A DNA stretch of 64,000 nt from Acidobacteriota bacterium (GTDB taxonomy: Bacteria; Actinomycetota; Acidimicrobiia; Acidimicrobiales; Microtrichaceae). The stretch lies in contig QEUP01000017.1 of NCBI GenBank assembly GCA_003577145.1, forward strand, positions 1 to 64,000, given 5' to 3'. Below are positions 1 through 7,872 of this stretch, one piece after another; the stretch's first letter is position 1; each line of letters starts with the position of its first letter. The translations under genes were made by a program, and so were the position numbers. The notes beneath the pieces were generated by a model that did not search any database, had not been told where the DNA came from, and saw only the letters and a list, made by a program, of their open reading frames with translations.

Positions 1-65
1 GCGCCAGCCGAAGCAGCCGCAACGAATCGCCCGGATCGGCGCAGCCGGGCGTTGCTGAGTGCCAA
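1..65 (-). repeat. Diverged copy of the dispersed repeat found downstream of tRNA-Thr
   Basis: On the minus strand this segment reads GCAACGCCCGGCTGCGCCGA and then continues with GCTGCTTCGGC. The five-copy tandem array at 33166-33592 has GCAACGCCCGGCTCCGCCGA followed by GCTGCTACGGC at nearly the same spacing. The two therefore look like members of one repeat family. This copy is cut by the window edge and lies just upstream of the polyprenyl synthase gene. The downstream part (66-122) holds several GCAACG words but no gene that I can support. Confidence 0.55.
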
Positions 66-272
66 CGAAGCAACGCCAAAGCAACGCTGCGCAGGCGCCT
101 CCGTTCGCGTATCGTCGGAGTCGTGGCCCGCACCAGGCGCCCGAGGCTCCCTCAACGACAGATCGCCGCTGCTACCGCAGGCGGCGGGGCCGGGGTCCCT
201 GTCGCGGTGGAGGGTCTCGGCCGCAGGCGCGCCGGGGGTGCAGCCCCGGTGACCACCGGTCCCCTTCAGCAG

Positions 273-1238
273 ATGCCCACGATGGCGTCGGACCTGGACC
301 GCGTCGAGGAAGGCCTGCGCCTCGCGGTGCGCTCCACCAACCCCTTCCTCACCGAGATCGCCGGTCACCTCATAGCGGCCGGGGGAAAGCGCGTCCGGCC
401 AGGGTTCTGCATAGCCTCGGCTGCGACAGCCCACGTGGAGGACATTGCCGCAGCCGCGGACGTGATCGACGGGGCGGTGGCGGTGGAGTTGGTCCATCTC
501 GGCTCCCTGTACCACGACGATGTGATGGACGACGCCGAGATCAGGCGCCGGGTCGAGAGCGTGAACGCCAAGTGGGGCAACTTGAAGGCCATACTCGCCG
601 GTGACTTCCTCCTGGCCCGAGCCTCGGAGATCGCCGCCTCTCTCGGCACCGAAGTTGCCGGGCTCCTGGCGGCGACGATCGGCAGGCTCTGCGAGGGACA
701 GGTCCTCGAGCTCCAGTACACCTACGACGTGACGAGAACCGAGGAGTCCTACCTGCGGGCGATCGAGGGGAAGACGGCCGCACTGCTGTCCGCGGCCTGC
801 CGGATCGGTGGCCTGGTGAGCAACCGGCCGCGGGCTGAGATAGCAGCACTCACGGATTTCGGCCGCAGCTACGGGATGGCCTTCCAGATCGTCGACGATG
901 TCTTGGACCTGGTCTCCACCGAGGACGAGATCGGCAAGCCCGTCGGCCACGACCTCGTCGCGGGCGTCTACACGATGCCGGTGATCAGGGCCCTTGCCAC
1001 CCCCGCCGGACACGAGCTGGGTGCGCTGCTCGGGTCGCCACTCGCCCCGCCCGAGGTCGAAAAGGCACGCGAAATGGTCCGCAGCAGCGGGACGGTCGAA
1101 GAGGCGATCTCGGTCGCACGCACCCACGCCGTGACCGCCCAGCAGGCGCTGGCGATGCTCGCACCCAGCACGGGTACGACCGGCCTCGTCGCCGCGGCCG
1201 ATCACCTCGTCGAGGTGGTGGAGCAAGCTGCTGCCTGA
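273..1238 (+). CDS. Polyprenyl (long-chain) diphosphate synthase
   Basis: This trans-prenyltransferase condenses isopentenyl diphosphate onto an allylic primer to make the side chain of menaquinone or a related polyprenyl. From the ATG at 273 it has 321 residues, usual for the family. It shows GGKRVRP at 37-43, the first aspartate-rich motif DDVMD at 82-86 and the second DDVLD at 208-212. The fourth and fifth residues before the first motif are Ser and Gly. Small residues there normally allow long products, so a C30-C50 chain is inferred. The frame is open back to a GTG at 123, with another GTG at 249. I prefer 273 because homology-like sequence starts with the following DLDRVEEGLR. The sensor kinase gene starts one base after its stop. 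Confidence 0.9.
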   Translation: MPTMASDLDRVEEGLRLAVRSTNPFLTEIAGHLIAAGGKRVRPGFCIASAATAHVEDIAAAADVIDGAVAVELVHLGSLYHDDVMDDAEIRRRVESVNAKWGNLKAILAGDFLLARASEIAASLGTEVAGLLAATIGRLCEGQVLELQYTYDVTRTEESYLRAIEGKTAALLSAACRIGGLVSNRPRAEIAALTDFGRSYGMAFQIVDDVLDLVSTEDEIGKPVGHDLVAGVYTMPVIRALATPAGHELGALLGSPLAPPEVEKAREMVRSSGTVEEAISVARTHAVTAQQALAMLAPSTGTTGLVAAADHLVEVVEQAAA

Positions 1239-1239
1239 C

Positions 1240-2424
1240 TTGGGGGTGAGAGGGCATTTGGGCCTGCTCCGAGGTTGGACGAGGCGGAGAGAGCCTGACA
1301 GCAGAGCTGACACCTCACTCGAGCAGGGCCTGCTGGTCGGGATCAGCGTGTTCAGATGGCTGGCCTGGGCGTGGATGGCCGCCGTCGTCGTCGTGGCCCG
1401 GGACAAGCTATCGAACCCGGTGTGGGCAGTCCTGCCCATCGCAGCCGCCTTCGTCTACACCGCCTACGCCTCCCTGACGGCACGGCAGCCACTGTCACTC
1501 AACGCCAGACGCATCCGACTCGGGATCGAGCTGACCATTGGATCAGTCCTGCTCGTCGCGGATCACTTCGTCTGGCTGGAGGACCCGGGGCAATCACTCG
1601 AGTTCGTGTGGCCCGTGGCCGGCGTGATCGAGGCCGGAGTGGTTTTCGGTTCGCGTTGGGGCCTGGCGTCAGGCGGCCTGCTGGGGCTCGTCAACGGCAT
1701 CGGGATCGCGGTGGCCGGCGAACCCCGGCTCTTCGAGAAGATCCGCGCTCTGCCCACAGACCCCTCGAGTAGGGCTCTGTCGGTCGTCTCGACTGCCTTC
1801 ATGTATGCGTTGGCGGGACTGGTCGTGGGATTGATCACCGAGCGCCTGCGCCAGGCGGAGCGCGACATCGCCGCAGCGGAGGCCCGCGAGGACGTTGCCC
1901 GTACGCTGCATGACGGGGTCCTTCAGACACTTGCCGTGGTGCAGCGCCGAACCGACGACCCGGAGCTGGGCCAACTCGCACGCGACACCGAGAACGAGCT
2001 GAGGGAGTACCTCTTCGGAGTGGCGCCGGTGGGCGGAGCGCTCGGCCCGGCGCTCCGTGAGGTGGCGGCGCGCTATGAGCGGATGCACGGAGGTCGGGCA
2101 CAGGTGGTGATGCTCGAGGAGGACCTCCCGACACTCGGGGATCGCACCGTCGACGCGCTGGCCGGCGCGGTCGGTGAGGCCCTGACCAATGCCGGCAAGC
2201 ACAGCAGTGCCGACAGGGTCACCATCTACGTGGAGCAATCCGACCGAAACGAGCTGTTCTGCTCGGTGAAGGACGACGGGGTCGGCTTCGACCGGTCGGC
2301 CAGCGACGAGGGTGTCGGCATCAGCCGCTCGATCCGGGGACGGATCGAACAGGTCGGGGGCCGAGTCGAGATCGACACGGCCCCGACAAGAGGAACCGAG
2401 GTCCGGCTGTGGGTACCCTGCTGA
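1240..2424 (+). CDS. Membrane sensor histidine kinase (HisKA_3/NarL-partner type)
   Basis: About six hydrophobic segments occupy residues 30-200, with no large extracellular domain, suggesting that it senses a membrane or intracellular cue. The dimerisation box LHDGVLQ (223-229) carries the phospho-accepting His224. The ATPase domain shows an N-box around EALTNAGKHS (313-322), DDGVGF (345-350) and GVGIS (358-362). This H-box form belongs to kinases that pair with NarL/LuxR-type regulators, and such a regulator follows 4 bases later. The TTG start at 1240 leaves a one-base gap after the prenyl synthase stop; a GTG at 1246 is an alternative. Co-transcription with a quinone-chain enzyme hints at respiratory or envelope control, but the signal is unknown. 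Confidence 0.88.
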   Translation: MGVRGHLGLLRGWTRRREPDSRADTSLEQGLLVGISVFRWLAWAWMAAVVVVARDKLSNPVWAVLPIAAAFVYTAYASLTARQPLSLNARRIRLGIELTIGSVLLVADHFVWLEDPGQSLEFVWPVAGVIEAGVVFGSRWGLASGGLLGLVNGIGIAVAGEPRLFEKIRALPTDPSSRALSVVSTAFMYALAGLVVGLITERLRQAERDIAAAEAREDVARTLHDGVLQTLAVVQRRTDDPELGQLARDTENELREYLFGVAPVGGALGPALREVAARYERMHGGRAQVVMLEEDLPTLGDRTVDALAGAVGEALTNAGKHSSADRVTIYVEQSDRNELFCSVKDDGVGFDRSASDEGVGISRSIRGRIEQVGGRVEIDTAPTRGTEVRLWVPC

Positions 2425-2428
2425 TCTG

Positions 2429-3076
2429 GTGAGTGACGAGACTGCGAATCGGCTGAGCCAAGTGCGCGTAGTCGTCTGTGATGATCATCCGATCTGGCGG
2501 AGTGGCATCAGGAGTGACCTGGGCGACAACTTCCACGTCGTAGCCGAAGCTGGTGACGCCGATGAGGCCATAGCAGCGATCCGGCGAGAGAAGCCGGACC
2601 TGGTCATCTGCGACCTGCACATGCCTTCTGGTGGCGGCCTGAGGGTGGCCAAGGCGTGCGGGGAGGACGCCAACATAGTGATGCTGACGGTGTCGGAGCA
2701 GGAAAGGGACCTGCTCGACGCGGTGGCCGCCGGAGCCAACGGCTATCTGGTCAAGACCACTCCGGTCGAGCAGCTTCGCCGCGAGCTGTGGAAAGCAGCC
2801 CGCGGAGAACCCGTGTTCTCGCCGCCGCTCGCCGCACTGGTCCTCGGGGAGTTCCGCCGGATCGCCAAGCAGTCCTCCCCGGTCGAAGCCCTCTCGGACC
2901 GCGAGCGGGAAGTGCTGCAGTACGTCGCCCGCGGGCACACGTACCGCGAGATCGGCGAACAGCTCTACATCGCCGACAAGACCGTCGAGAACCACGTCCG
3001 CAACATCTTGAAGAAGCTGCATCTGAACCGCAAGCAGGAGCTGATCCGCTACGCACTCGAGCACGGCATCGAATGA
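2429..3076 (+). CDS. NarL/LuxR-family response regulator
   Basis: The 215-residue protein has a receiver domain with Asp18/Asp19, the phospho-accepting Asp62 (in VICDLHMP), Thr87 and Lys109, and a C-terminal LuxR helix-turn-helix at about 155-205 (ALSDREREVL ... KTVENHVRNI). It is the obvious partner of the histidine kinase immediately upstream. The GTG at 2429 places the receiver fold about 12 residues from the N-terminus, as is normal, and lies 4 bases after the kinase stop. The open frame extends further upstream inside the kinase gene, but that extension is a shadow. Its target genes cannot be read from the sequence. Confidence 0.9.
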   Translation: MSDETANRLSQVRVVVCDDHPIWRSGIRSDLGDNFHVVAEAGDADEAIAAIRREKPDLVICDLHMPSGGGLRVAKACGEDANIVMLTVSEQERDLLDAVAAGANGYLVKTTPVEQLRRELWKAARGEPVFSPPLAALVLGEFRRIAKQSSPVEALSDREREVLQYVARGHTYREIGEQLYIADKTVENHVRNILKKLHLNRKQELIRYALEHGIE

Positions 3077-3090
3077 ATCACGGCTGGCGG

Positions 3091-3975
3091 TCAGCCGGTC
3101 AGGTCAACGACAGCTTCCAGCGGCGCCGGCAGGGTCAGGTCGATCACCTCAGCTCGGGGTGCAAGGATCTCAGCCGGGAGGGTATCGTAGAAGGACAGGA
3201 CCGTCTGGTTGAACAGCCGGAAGTTCTCGAACATGACCCCGTGGGCAGCGCCGCGAATCACCGCCAGCCGCGAGCCTCTTATGCGAGCTGCTATCTCCTC
3301 GCTGTCACCGACCGGGGTCAGAACATCCTGGCTGCCGACGACGATGAGGGTCGGCACGTCGATCTCTCCGAGCCGCAGCTTTATCGAGTCGTCCTGGTCG
3401 AGGAGTGCGTACACCTGGGCGGCAAAGGAGTGAACGGGAACCGTGACTGCGATAGGGCCGACGAAGTGATACACGGGCTGCAAGCGGCGTAGCGACCGGT
3501 TTCCCATGAGCCACCGCAGGTTTCGCGTTATGAAGGGCCTCATACCCTGGCTGAGCGCCATGGTTGCCCATTCATCGAAGAGCTCGCGACGCCAGTCGTG
3601 ATGAGAGCAAGCCGTACACGACAGCACCAGTGACCGAACCCGTTCGGGATGAAGGACCGCGATCATCTGGGCAATCACACCGCCCATCGAGGCCCCCATG
3701 ACGTGGGCGGACTCGATGCCCAACTCGTCGAGCACGGCGATGGCGTCGTCGGCCATCTGCTCCAGCCGGTAGGGGCCGGCAGGCTTGTCGCTGCGGCCCA
3801 CCCCGCGGTTGTCGGGCGCGACGCAGTGGAAGCGACTCCCGAAAGCCAGGGTCTGCATGACCCAACCCCTTGAATCGGTGCCCAAGCCTTGGATCATCAG
3901 CAGCGGTTCGGCGTCTGATCGTCCGATCTGGCGAAAGTGGATCCGAGTACCGTCCGCCGCCTCGGTGGTTCCCAC
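3091..3975 (-). CDS. Alpha/beta-hydrolase
   Basis: The 294-residue cytoplasmic alpha/beta-hydrolase has a complete catalytic triad: the nucleophile elbow GASMGG with Ser96, Asp217 in VVGSQDVLTP, and His245 in GAAHG. The substrate is not predictable; the closest-looking relatives are small-ester or carboxylic-ester hydrolases and C-C hydrolases. The start is GTG at 3975. It converges with the response-regulator gene, which ends 14 bases from its stop. Its upstream region is the left inverted repeat of the island at 4020-7870, so the insertion may have separated it from a former operon with the acyltransferase and SDR genes now beyond 7873. Confidence 0.85.
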   Translation of the reverse strand: MGTTEAADGTRIHFRQIGRSDAEPLLMIQGLGTDSRGWVMQTLAFGSRFHCVAPDNRGVGRSDKPAGPYRLEQMADDAIAVLDELGIESAHVMGASMGGVIAQMIAVLHPERVRSLVLSCTACSHHDWRRELFDEWATMALSQGMRPFITRNLRWLMGNRSLRRLQPVYHFVGPIAVTVPVHSFAAQVYALLDQDDSIKLRLGEIDVPTLIVVGSQDVLTPVGDSEEIAARIRGSRLAVIRGAAHGVMFENFRLFNQTVLSFYDTLPAEILAPRAEVIDLTLPAPLEAVVDLTG

Positions 3976-4019
3976 AAACTGGAACGATACTTCAAATCTC
4001 GTCCCGACGAAACGGGTTC

Positions 4020-4068
4020 TGTGAACGCGCGTGGCCCCTATATGCGCGTTGTCATCACGGTGTCACCG
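4020..4068 (+). repeat. Left inverted repeat of the island
   Basis: The arm begins TGTGAACGCGCG and ends GGTGTCACCG. Against the arm at 7821-7870 it has one substitution and one single-base gap. Inward of it, to about 4115, are repeated GTCAC/GTGAC words, including the perfect palindrome GTGACATGTCAC at 4081-4092. Iterated subterminal words of this kind are typical of transposase-binding ends. The arm also covers the likely promoter region of the hydrolase gene. Confidence 0.75.
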
Positions 4069-5464
4069 TCGTCGTCACCAGTGACATGTCACCGTCGTCA
4101 CGGCGTGTCACCCGGTCGCTAGCCGGTACGAATGTGAGACGACCACGGCACCACCTATCAGGCTCGTCGCAGCGCTCGATGTCCTCCCCGATCGGGACGA
4201 TGTAGATTCCCCGGCCGGAGGATCGACGAGTTGGATACCCCCTCGAAACCGATACGCACCGCTGCTGACGCCGAGGTCGCCACTGAGGCCTACATGCGAC
4301 AAATCGGCTTCGACGACGCCCGAGCGACACCTGCGGGCCCAGACGGCGGAGTGGACGTAACCTGCGCCGCCGCCGTCGCCCAAGTGAAGGCACCCAGTGT
4401 TCGTTGAGACGCTTCTTCACGAGGCTGGTCTCCGTTCTGTTGAGCCCCATCCCCCTGGCGGTGTCTTCCACGGCTGCCACCAGGTTCTCCAGTGAGGGGG
4501 TGTCGATGTCGAGCCAGGCCAGGTTCAACTCGGCGGAACCGTCCGCAAGCCCGTTGAGATCCACGGCCACTTCGGCTGTACGGGAGCCGCTAGCTCTCAT
4601 CCAGCGTGTCACTGCCCCGGCCGCCAGACCGGCAACAGCCCCGACCCCCACTGCGGGAAGCGTGCCCAAAGACAAGGTCACAAGCAGGGGAAGGCCGACG
4701 GTGAGACCCTGTTCGCAGACCCATTCCCAGGCCTGCTGCAGGAACTCGTGAGCCCTCTGCTTGAAGGTCTTTGCGGCGGCACTGGGTTCCTGGCGCCCAC
4801 GCCACAGTTCGGCCGACAGCTTGTGCTCGAGCCCGCCCTTCTCACCGGTGGAGCCACACCAGGCCGCACCAAGAACCTCACCAGAACCGCGGCTGACCAC
4901 GAACAGCCCGTCATTGCCTCCGGTCACCACGACAGAGGCCTTGTCGCCTGCGTCGTCGACCGCCACCTCCAGTTTCGAACCCGTCGGACAACCGTAGAAG
5001 CGCCCCGAATCGGGAAGCAGACGCTCGACAGTCTTGCCCTGGCCCAGCTCGTGCCGGTGCGATTCCTCGACGAGGACTTCCCACTCCTCGCCCTGGTCGG
5101 AAGAATCCGCACTTCCACCCCGGGTCGGCTCGTCCGGCGGCGACACCTGCCCGGTTCCTCCCCTACCCGACCCCCCGGCCCCTGACCCGTCACCATCTCC
5201 CAGCCGGGCAGCGATCCGACTCTGTGCCTGATCGACTGCCGCAGAGACGGCCTCTTCGAAGTGAGCTACAACCTCTTTGAGCGAGTCGGCGGTATCATCC
5301 AAGCCGCCATCCACCCTGTTGAGGATCTCCTCGTCTACCCCGGTAAGGTCGTCCCTCACCTCACCCACGAGACGGTTGATCAGCTCCCGTGCTTCTTCGG
5401 CCACGCGCGCCAGAGCCGATGCCGCCTCATCGAGGCGCTCAAGCGCGCTGCGCAGGATCGTCAC
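4055..5464 (-). CDS. Coiled-coil membrane protein with chimeric C-terminus, function unknown
   Basis: The GTG start at 5464 has a GGAG six bases upstream. Residues 1-85 look like a coiled coil, 90-125 are a Gly/Ser/Asp linker, and 125-230 look like a beta-rich domain. A strongly hydrophobic segment at about 250-285 should cross the membrane, and 290-355 form a short acidic domain. After the residues RLNEHW (about position 4394) the sequence turns into Arg-rich, compositionally odd protein. Here the gene runs antisense through the Mrr fragment, so the natural C-terminus has probably been lost and replaced by read-through. I do not recognise the family. It overlaps, head to head, the point where the transposase is truncated. 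Confidence 0.5.
   Translation of the reverse strand: MTILRSALERLDEAASALARVAEEARELINRLVGEVRDDLTGVDEEILNRVDGGLDDTADSLKEVVAHFEEAVSAAVDQAQSRIAARLGDGDGSGAGGSGRGGTGQVSPPDEPTRGGSADSSDQGEEWEVLVEESHRHELGQGKTVERLLPDSGRFYGCPTGSKLEVAVDDAGDKASVVVTGGNDGLFVVSRGSGEVLGAAWCGSTGEKGGLEHKLSAELWRGRQEPSAAAKTFKQRAHEFLQQAWEWVCEQGLTVGLPLLVTLSLGTLPAVGVGAVAGLAAGAVTRWMRASGSRTAEVAVDLNGLADGSAELNLAWLDIDTPSLENLVAAVEDTARGMGLNRTETSLVKKRLNEHWVPSLGRRRRRRLRPLRRLGPQVSLGRRRSRFVACRPQWRPRRQQRCVSVSRGYPTRRSSGRGIYIVPIGEDIERCDEPDRWCRGRLTFVPASDRVTRRDDGDMSLVTTTVTP
4231..4407 (+). pseudogene. Fragment of an Mrr-like restriction endonuclease catalytic core
   Basis: Reading from a TTG at 4231, the 58-codon frame contains MRQIGFDDARATPAGPDGG, then VDV and AVAQVKA. 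This is the conserved half of the Mrr-type nuclease core: the Asp after GPDGG and the Gln-x-Lys are the catalytic positions. The frame stops four residues after the Lys, so the rest of the domain and any N-terminal part are missing. It lies antisense to the 3' part of the coiled-coil gene. The homology-like sequence of both genes ends at about 4390-4407, which marks a recombination junction. I infer debris of a degraded restriction or defence gene. Confidence 0.6.
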
Positions 5465-5466
5465 AC

Positions 5467-6378
5467 CAGGATCTCCGACTCGGCCAGGGGCTGTCCTACA
5501 CGGAGGCCGCCGACCGGGCGAGGGTGCATCGCGGACGCACGCGGTTCGACGCAGGCGCCCAGTTGGTCGCCAACTGGGTCGAGGTCCTCGCCCCCGTCGT
5601 CACCGCTGCGAGCGCCGAGACCGCCTGGCCGGAGACGGTGGTGCTGGACTCGACGTGGTTCATGGTCACGAGCACCTGGACCAACACGTCGACCCAGGCG
5701 TTCTGCGTCCTCGGCGCCTACGGCTACCCGAGCTCCGGTCCAGGCCGCACCTGGGTGTTGCGGGCCACGCCGGAGGGCAAGGCCCGCCAGTGGCGCCAAC
5801 TCCTCCGGTCACTCGCCGGCGAGCCGAGGATGATCATCTGCGATGACGACCCGTCCATCGTCGCTACGGTGTCGTCGGTGTGGCCCGATGCGTTCATCAA
5901 GTCCTGCGAGCATCACCTGCGGAAGTCGGTGCTGCGAGCCATCAGCCCCTACGGACTCGACGGCTACGGGTCCGAGGCTATGGTCCGGCTCAACACGGCG
6001 TTCCACAACGTCGCCTCCTGGAGGGCGTTCGCCCGCACCGTTGCCGGCCGTGGCATCGGCATAGACGCCTGGCTCGACCGGAACAGCGACCGGGTCCTCG
6101 ACCAGGTCCGCCAACGGCGCCGCCTTCCCCAGCACCACTCGACCGGTGCCATCGAAGAGGTGCTCGCCAGCGTCCGGGGGTTCATGGCACCGAGGGCGTT
6201 CTGCTATCGCAACGCCGAGCGCACCAACCGGATGCTCGAGCTGGTACGCGCCCGCTTCAACCGCAATGACGACCCCGAGCTCTACGCCAACGCCATCCGG
6301 GCCCTCGCCGCCCACGGCGGCGGCCTCCCCACACAAGGACGCATCCGGGACAAGGCCGGCCACGCCAGCCTGCGCTGA
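5467..6378 (+). pseudogene. 5'-truncated DDE transposase
   Basis: The recognisable protein starts abruptly at a helix-turn-helix-like stretch (QGLSYTEAADRARVHRG). It continues through a DDE-type core: Asp in VVLDSTWF, Asp in IICDDDPSIV, and Glu in STGAIEEVLASVRG, followed by the arginine-rich tail usual for ISL3/IS256-like enzymes. The N-terminal zinc-finger region expected for such transposases is missing. The frame does extend upstream to 5389, but that part is antisense to the coiled-coil gene and does not look like transposase. I infer an inactive copy left by a rearrangement at about 5465. The exact IS family is uncertain. Confidence 0.7.
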
Positions 6379-6462
6379 CGGTGCCGGACCACAACTCGAG
6401 CTGGTGAGCCCGCCGCTTGCGGCGACAGTGGACGGTAACCGACAACCGACCTGGGAGGATAC

Positions 6463-6777
6463 ATGAGCCCTGCCTGGGCGAAACGTGGGGGCTGGAGCCT
6501 CTACTTCTACTTCTCGGAGCCCCACCAGGTTCCGCACGTCGCCGTCCGCGCTGGCGACGAGCGGGCATCGATCCGGATCTCGGACGGCGAGGTCCTCGCC
6601 GGCCATCTCCAACCGAAGGTGCTGCGGGAGGTCCGGGCGCTGCTGGCAACCCACCGGGACCTGGCCACCGAGGCCTTCCTGACAACAGCCGCATCGGACT
6701 TCCCGGGTACTCTTGAAGATATGCTCAAACGAGCACGGCCCTACGCTGACAGCGAGGAGGTGCACGACGATGAGTAA
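6463..6777 (+). CDS. DUF4160 protein (putative toxin-antitoxin partner)
   Basis: The 104-residue protein has the DUF4160 pattern: an aromatic YFYFSEPH stretch, PHVAVRAGD, a central DGEVLAGHL and a C-terminal helix with LLATHRDLATEAF. The ATG at 6463 follows a good GGAGG. Its stop overlaps the start of the DUF2442 gene by 8 bases, so the two are translationally coupled. DUF4160-DUF2442 pairs are common on mobile DNA and have been proposed as toxin-antitoxin modules; activity here is inference only. Confidence 0.75.
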   Translation: MSPAWAKRGGWSLYFYFSEPHQVPHVAVRAGDERASIRISDGEVLAGHLQPKVLREVRALLATHRDLATEAFLTTAASDFPGTLEDMLKRARPYADSEEVHDDE

Positions 6778-7042
6778 CGAGGAATACCCCTTGGTGGACG
6801 TCACCGCCGTGCGGGTCCTGGCCCGCTACGTCGTCGAACTCACCTTCGATGACGGGGCGGTGAAGGTGCTCGACCTCGAGGGCTGGCTGACCGGGCCGGC
6901 CTTCGAGCCGGTGCGTGACGACTACGACATGTTCTGCGCCGTGGCCGTCAACGCCGAGTCGGGGACACTCGAGTTCCCCAACGGAGCCGACCTGTCACCT
7001 GCCGCCTTGTACCTGAAGGCCAAGCCTGTCGTCCCCGCCTGA
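6770..7042 (+). CDS. DUF2442 protein (putative antitoxin partner)
   Basis: The 90-residue protein shows the DUF2442 pattern: VTAVRVLARYVVELTFDDGA, a DLEGWL stretch, FEPVRDD, and LEFPNGADLSPAALY near the end. The ATG at 6770 lies inside the last codons of the DUF4160 gene. A strong hairpin follows at 7070-7097. I chose this start because the frame upstream is antisense-like, and the 8-base overlap is typical of such pairs. Confidence 0.75.
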   Translation: MSNEEYPLVDVTAVRVLARYVVELTFDDGAVKVLDLEGWLTGPAFEPVRDDYDMFCAVAVNAESGTLEFPNGADLSPAALYLKAKPVVPA

Positions 7043-7069
7043 ACGCCTCGACACCCGTCGAACCGAAGC

Positions 7070-7097
7070 GAGAGCCTGCCCTTCCGGGCAGGCTCTC
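7070..7097 (+). terminator. Hairpin terminator after the DUF4160/DUF2442 pair
   Basis: A perfect 12-bp stem, GAGAGCCTGCCC / GGGCAGGCTCTC, encloses the loop TTCC and is followed by ATCGTTCT. It lies 28 bases after the DUF2442 stop. Confidence 0.75.
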
Positions 7098-7131
7098 ATC
7101 GTTCTCCGACCGCCGACCCCTCGACCCCTGA

Positions 7132-7563
7132 AAGGGTCCGACTAAATCCCTACCGATCACACGGGGGGCCAGCGATGCATCTGCCGCAGCTGACATCTTC
7201 TCCCAGCTGGAGTTCCCCGAGGGAACCGTCGTACTGGATCACAGAACATATCCATATGGCGCCTTGTGGGATATCGGCGTACCTAGCCCCCTCAGTGAAG
7301 GGCAGATTGCTGTTCCAGCTGGATTCGAGACGTCATTCAATCCAGGGACCGAGCGCGAGGGGCGCTCGTGCAAGCGCAGAGGGGACGAACTTCCGAACCC
7401 CTCGGCAGGGTGTACAGAGGCGGCCATCGAGTCACGTTTCGGTCCCCACCATGATGGCGTGGGTGAGTGCTACTTGTCGGTAGACCAGTCAACAGACACA
7501 ACCATCTTCGAATACGAAGAAGTGTTTCTTGCCCGCGTAGGGGTCTCATGCGGCGGCGCCTAA
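7132..7563 (+). pseudogene. Orphan reading frame without a start codon
   Basis: The frame opens after a TGA at 7129. It reads about 143 plausible residues (ADIFSQLEFPEGTVVL, then DHRTYPYGALWDIGV and a Cys-containing C-terminal half), but has no ATG, GTG or TTG before a TTG at 7264. Balanced composition and a less extreme GC bias than the neighbours suggest the 3' part of a real, acquired gene that lost its 5' end. I do not recognise the family. It sits between the terminator at 7070-7097 and the right island end. Confidence 0.35.
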
Positions 7564-7820
7564 TCCTGTCACCCGCGCTGAGCCCGTTCAGTGGCTTGTT
7601 CGCCGTCCGCAGACGACGAGAGCCACGTGTTGATTGCCAAGGTTGAATCGACGCTCGCTTGGGGTGGACGACCCCTCCTGCCTCGTAGGAGCTGACGTGA
7701 TCCTGCCTCAGGACGATGCTGGTAGCTGAGTAGACACCCGAATCAGTCGTGACATCTGTGACAACGACTCACGCGCTGGTGTCATGCCGTGACGACGGCG
7801 GTGTCATGCCGTGACCATTC

Positions 7821-7870
7821 CGGTGACACCGTGATGACAACGCGCACTATAGGGGCCTCGCGCGTTCACA
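7821..7870 (-). repeat. Right inverted repeat of the island
   Basis: This is the reverse complement of the left arm (TGTGAACGCGCG reading inward from 7870). The subterminal stretch at about 7748-7820 again carries repeated GTGAC/GTCAT words such as GTGTCATGCCGTGAC, which occurs twice in tandem. It ends two bases from the acyltransferase stop codon. Between the orphan frame ending at 7563 and this arm I recognise no gene. Confidence 0.75.
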
Positions 7871-7872
7871 AA

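Larger units (their letters stand above)
4020..7870. mobile_element. Mosaic genomic island bounded by long inverted repeats
   Basis: Near-perfect 49/50-base inverted repeats bound this 3.85 kb segment at 4020-4068 and 7821-7870. Inside are an Mrr-nuclease fragment, a coiled-coil membrane protein on the opposite strand, a transposase lacking its N-terminus, a DUF4160/DUF2442 pair and an orphan reading frame without a start. The right repeat ends two bases from the stop of the acyltransferase, and the left one lies 45 bases before the hydrolase start. Gene content changes abruptly from the same-strand operon around it. No target-site duplication is visible next to the repeats, so an old or rearranged insertion is likely. 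The element may instead be a region inverted or acquired by recombination between repeats. Confidence 0.6.

Noticed and set aside
4020-7870. Target-site duplication of the island
   Set aside because: Bases next to the two arms (GGGTTC on the left, AATCAA on the right) do not match, so no duplication was called.
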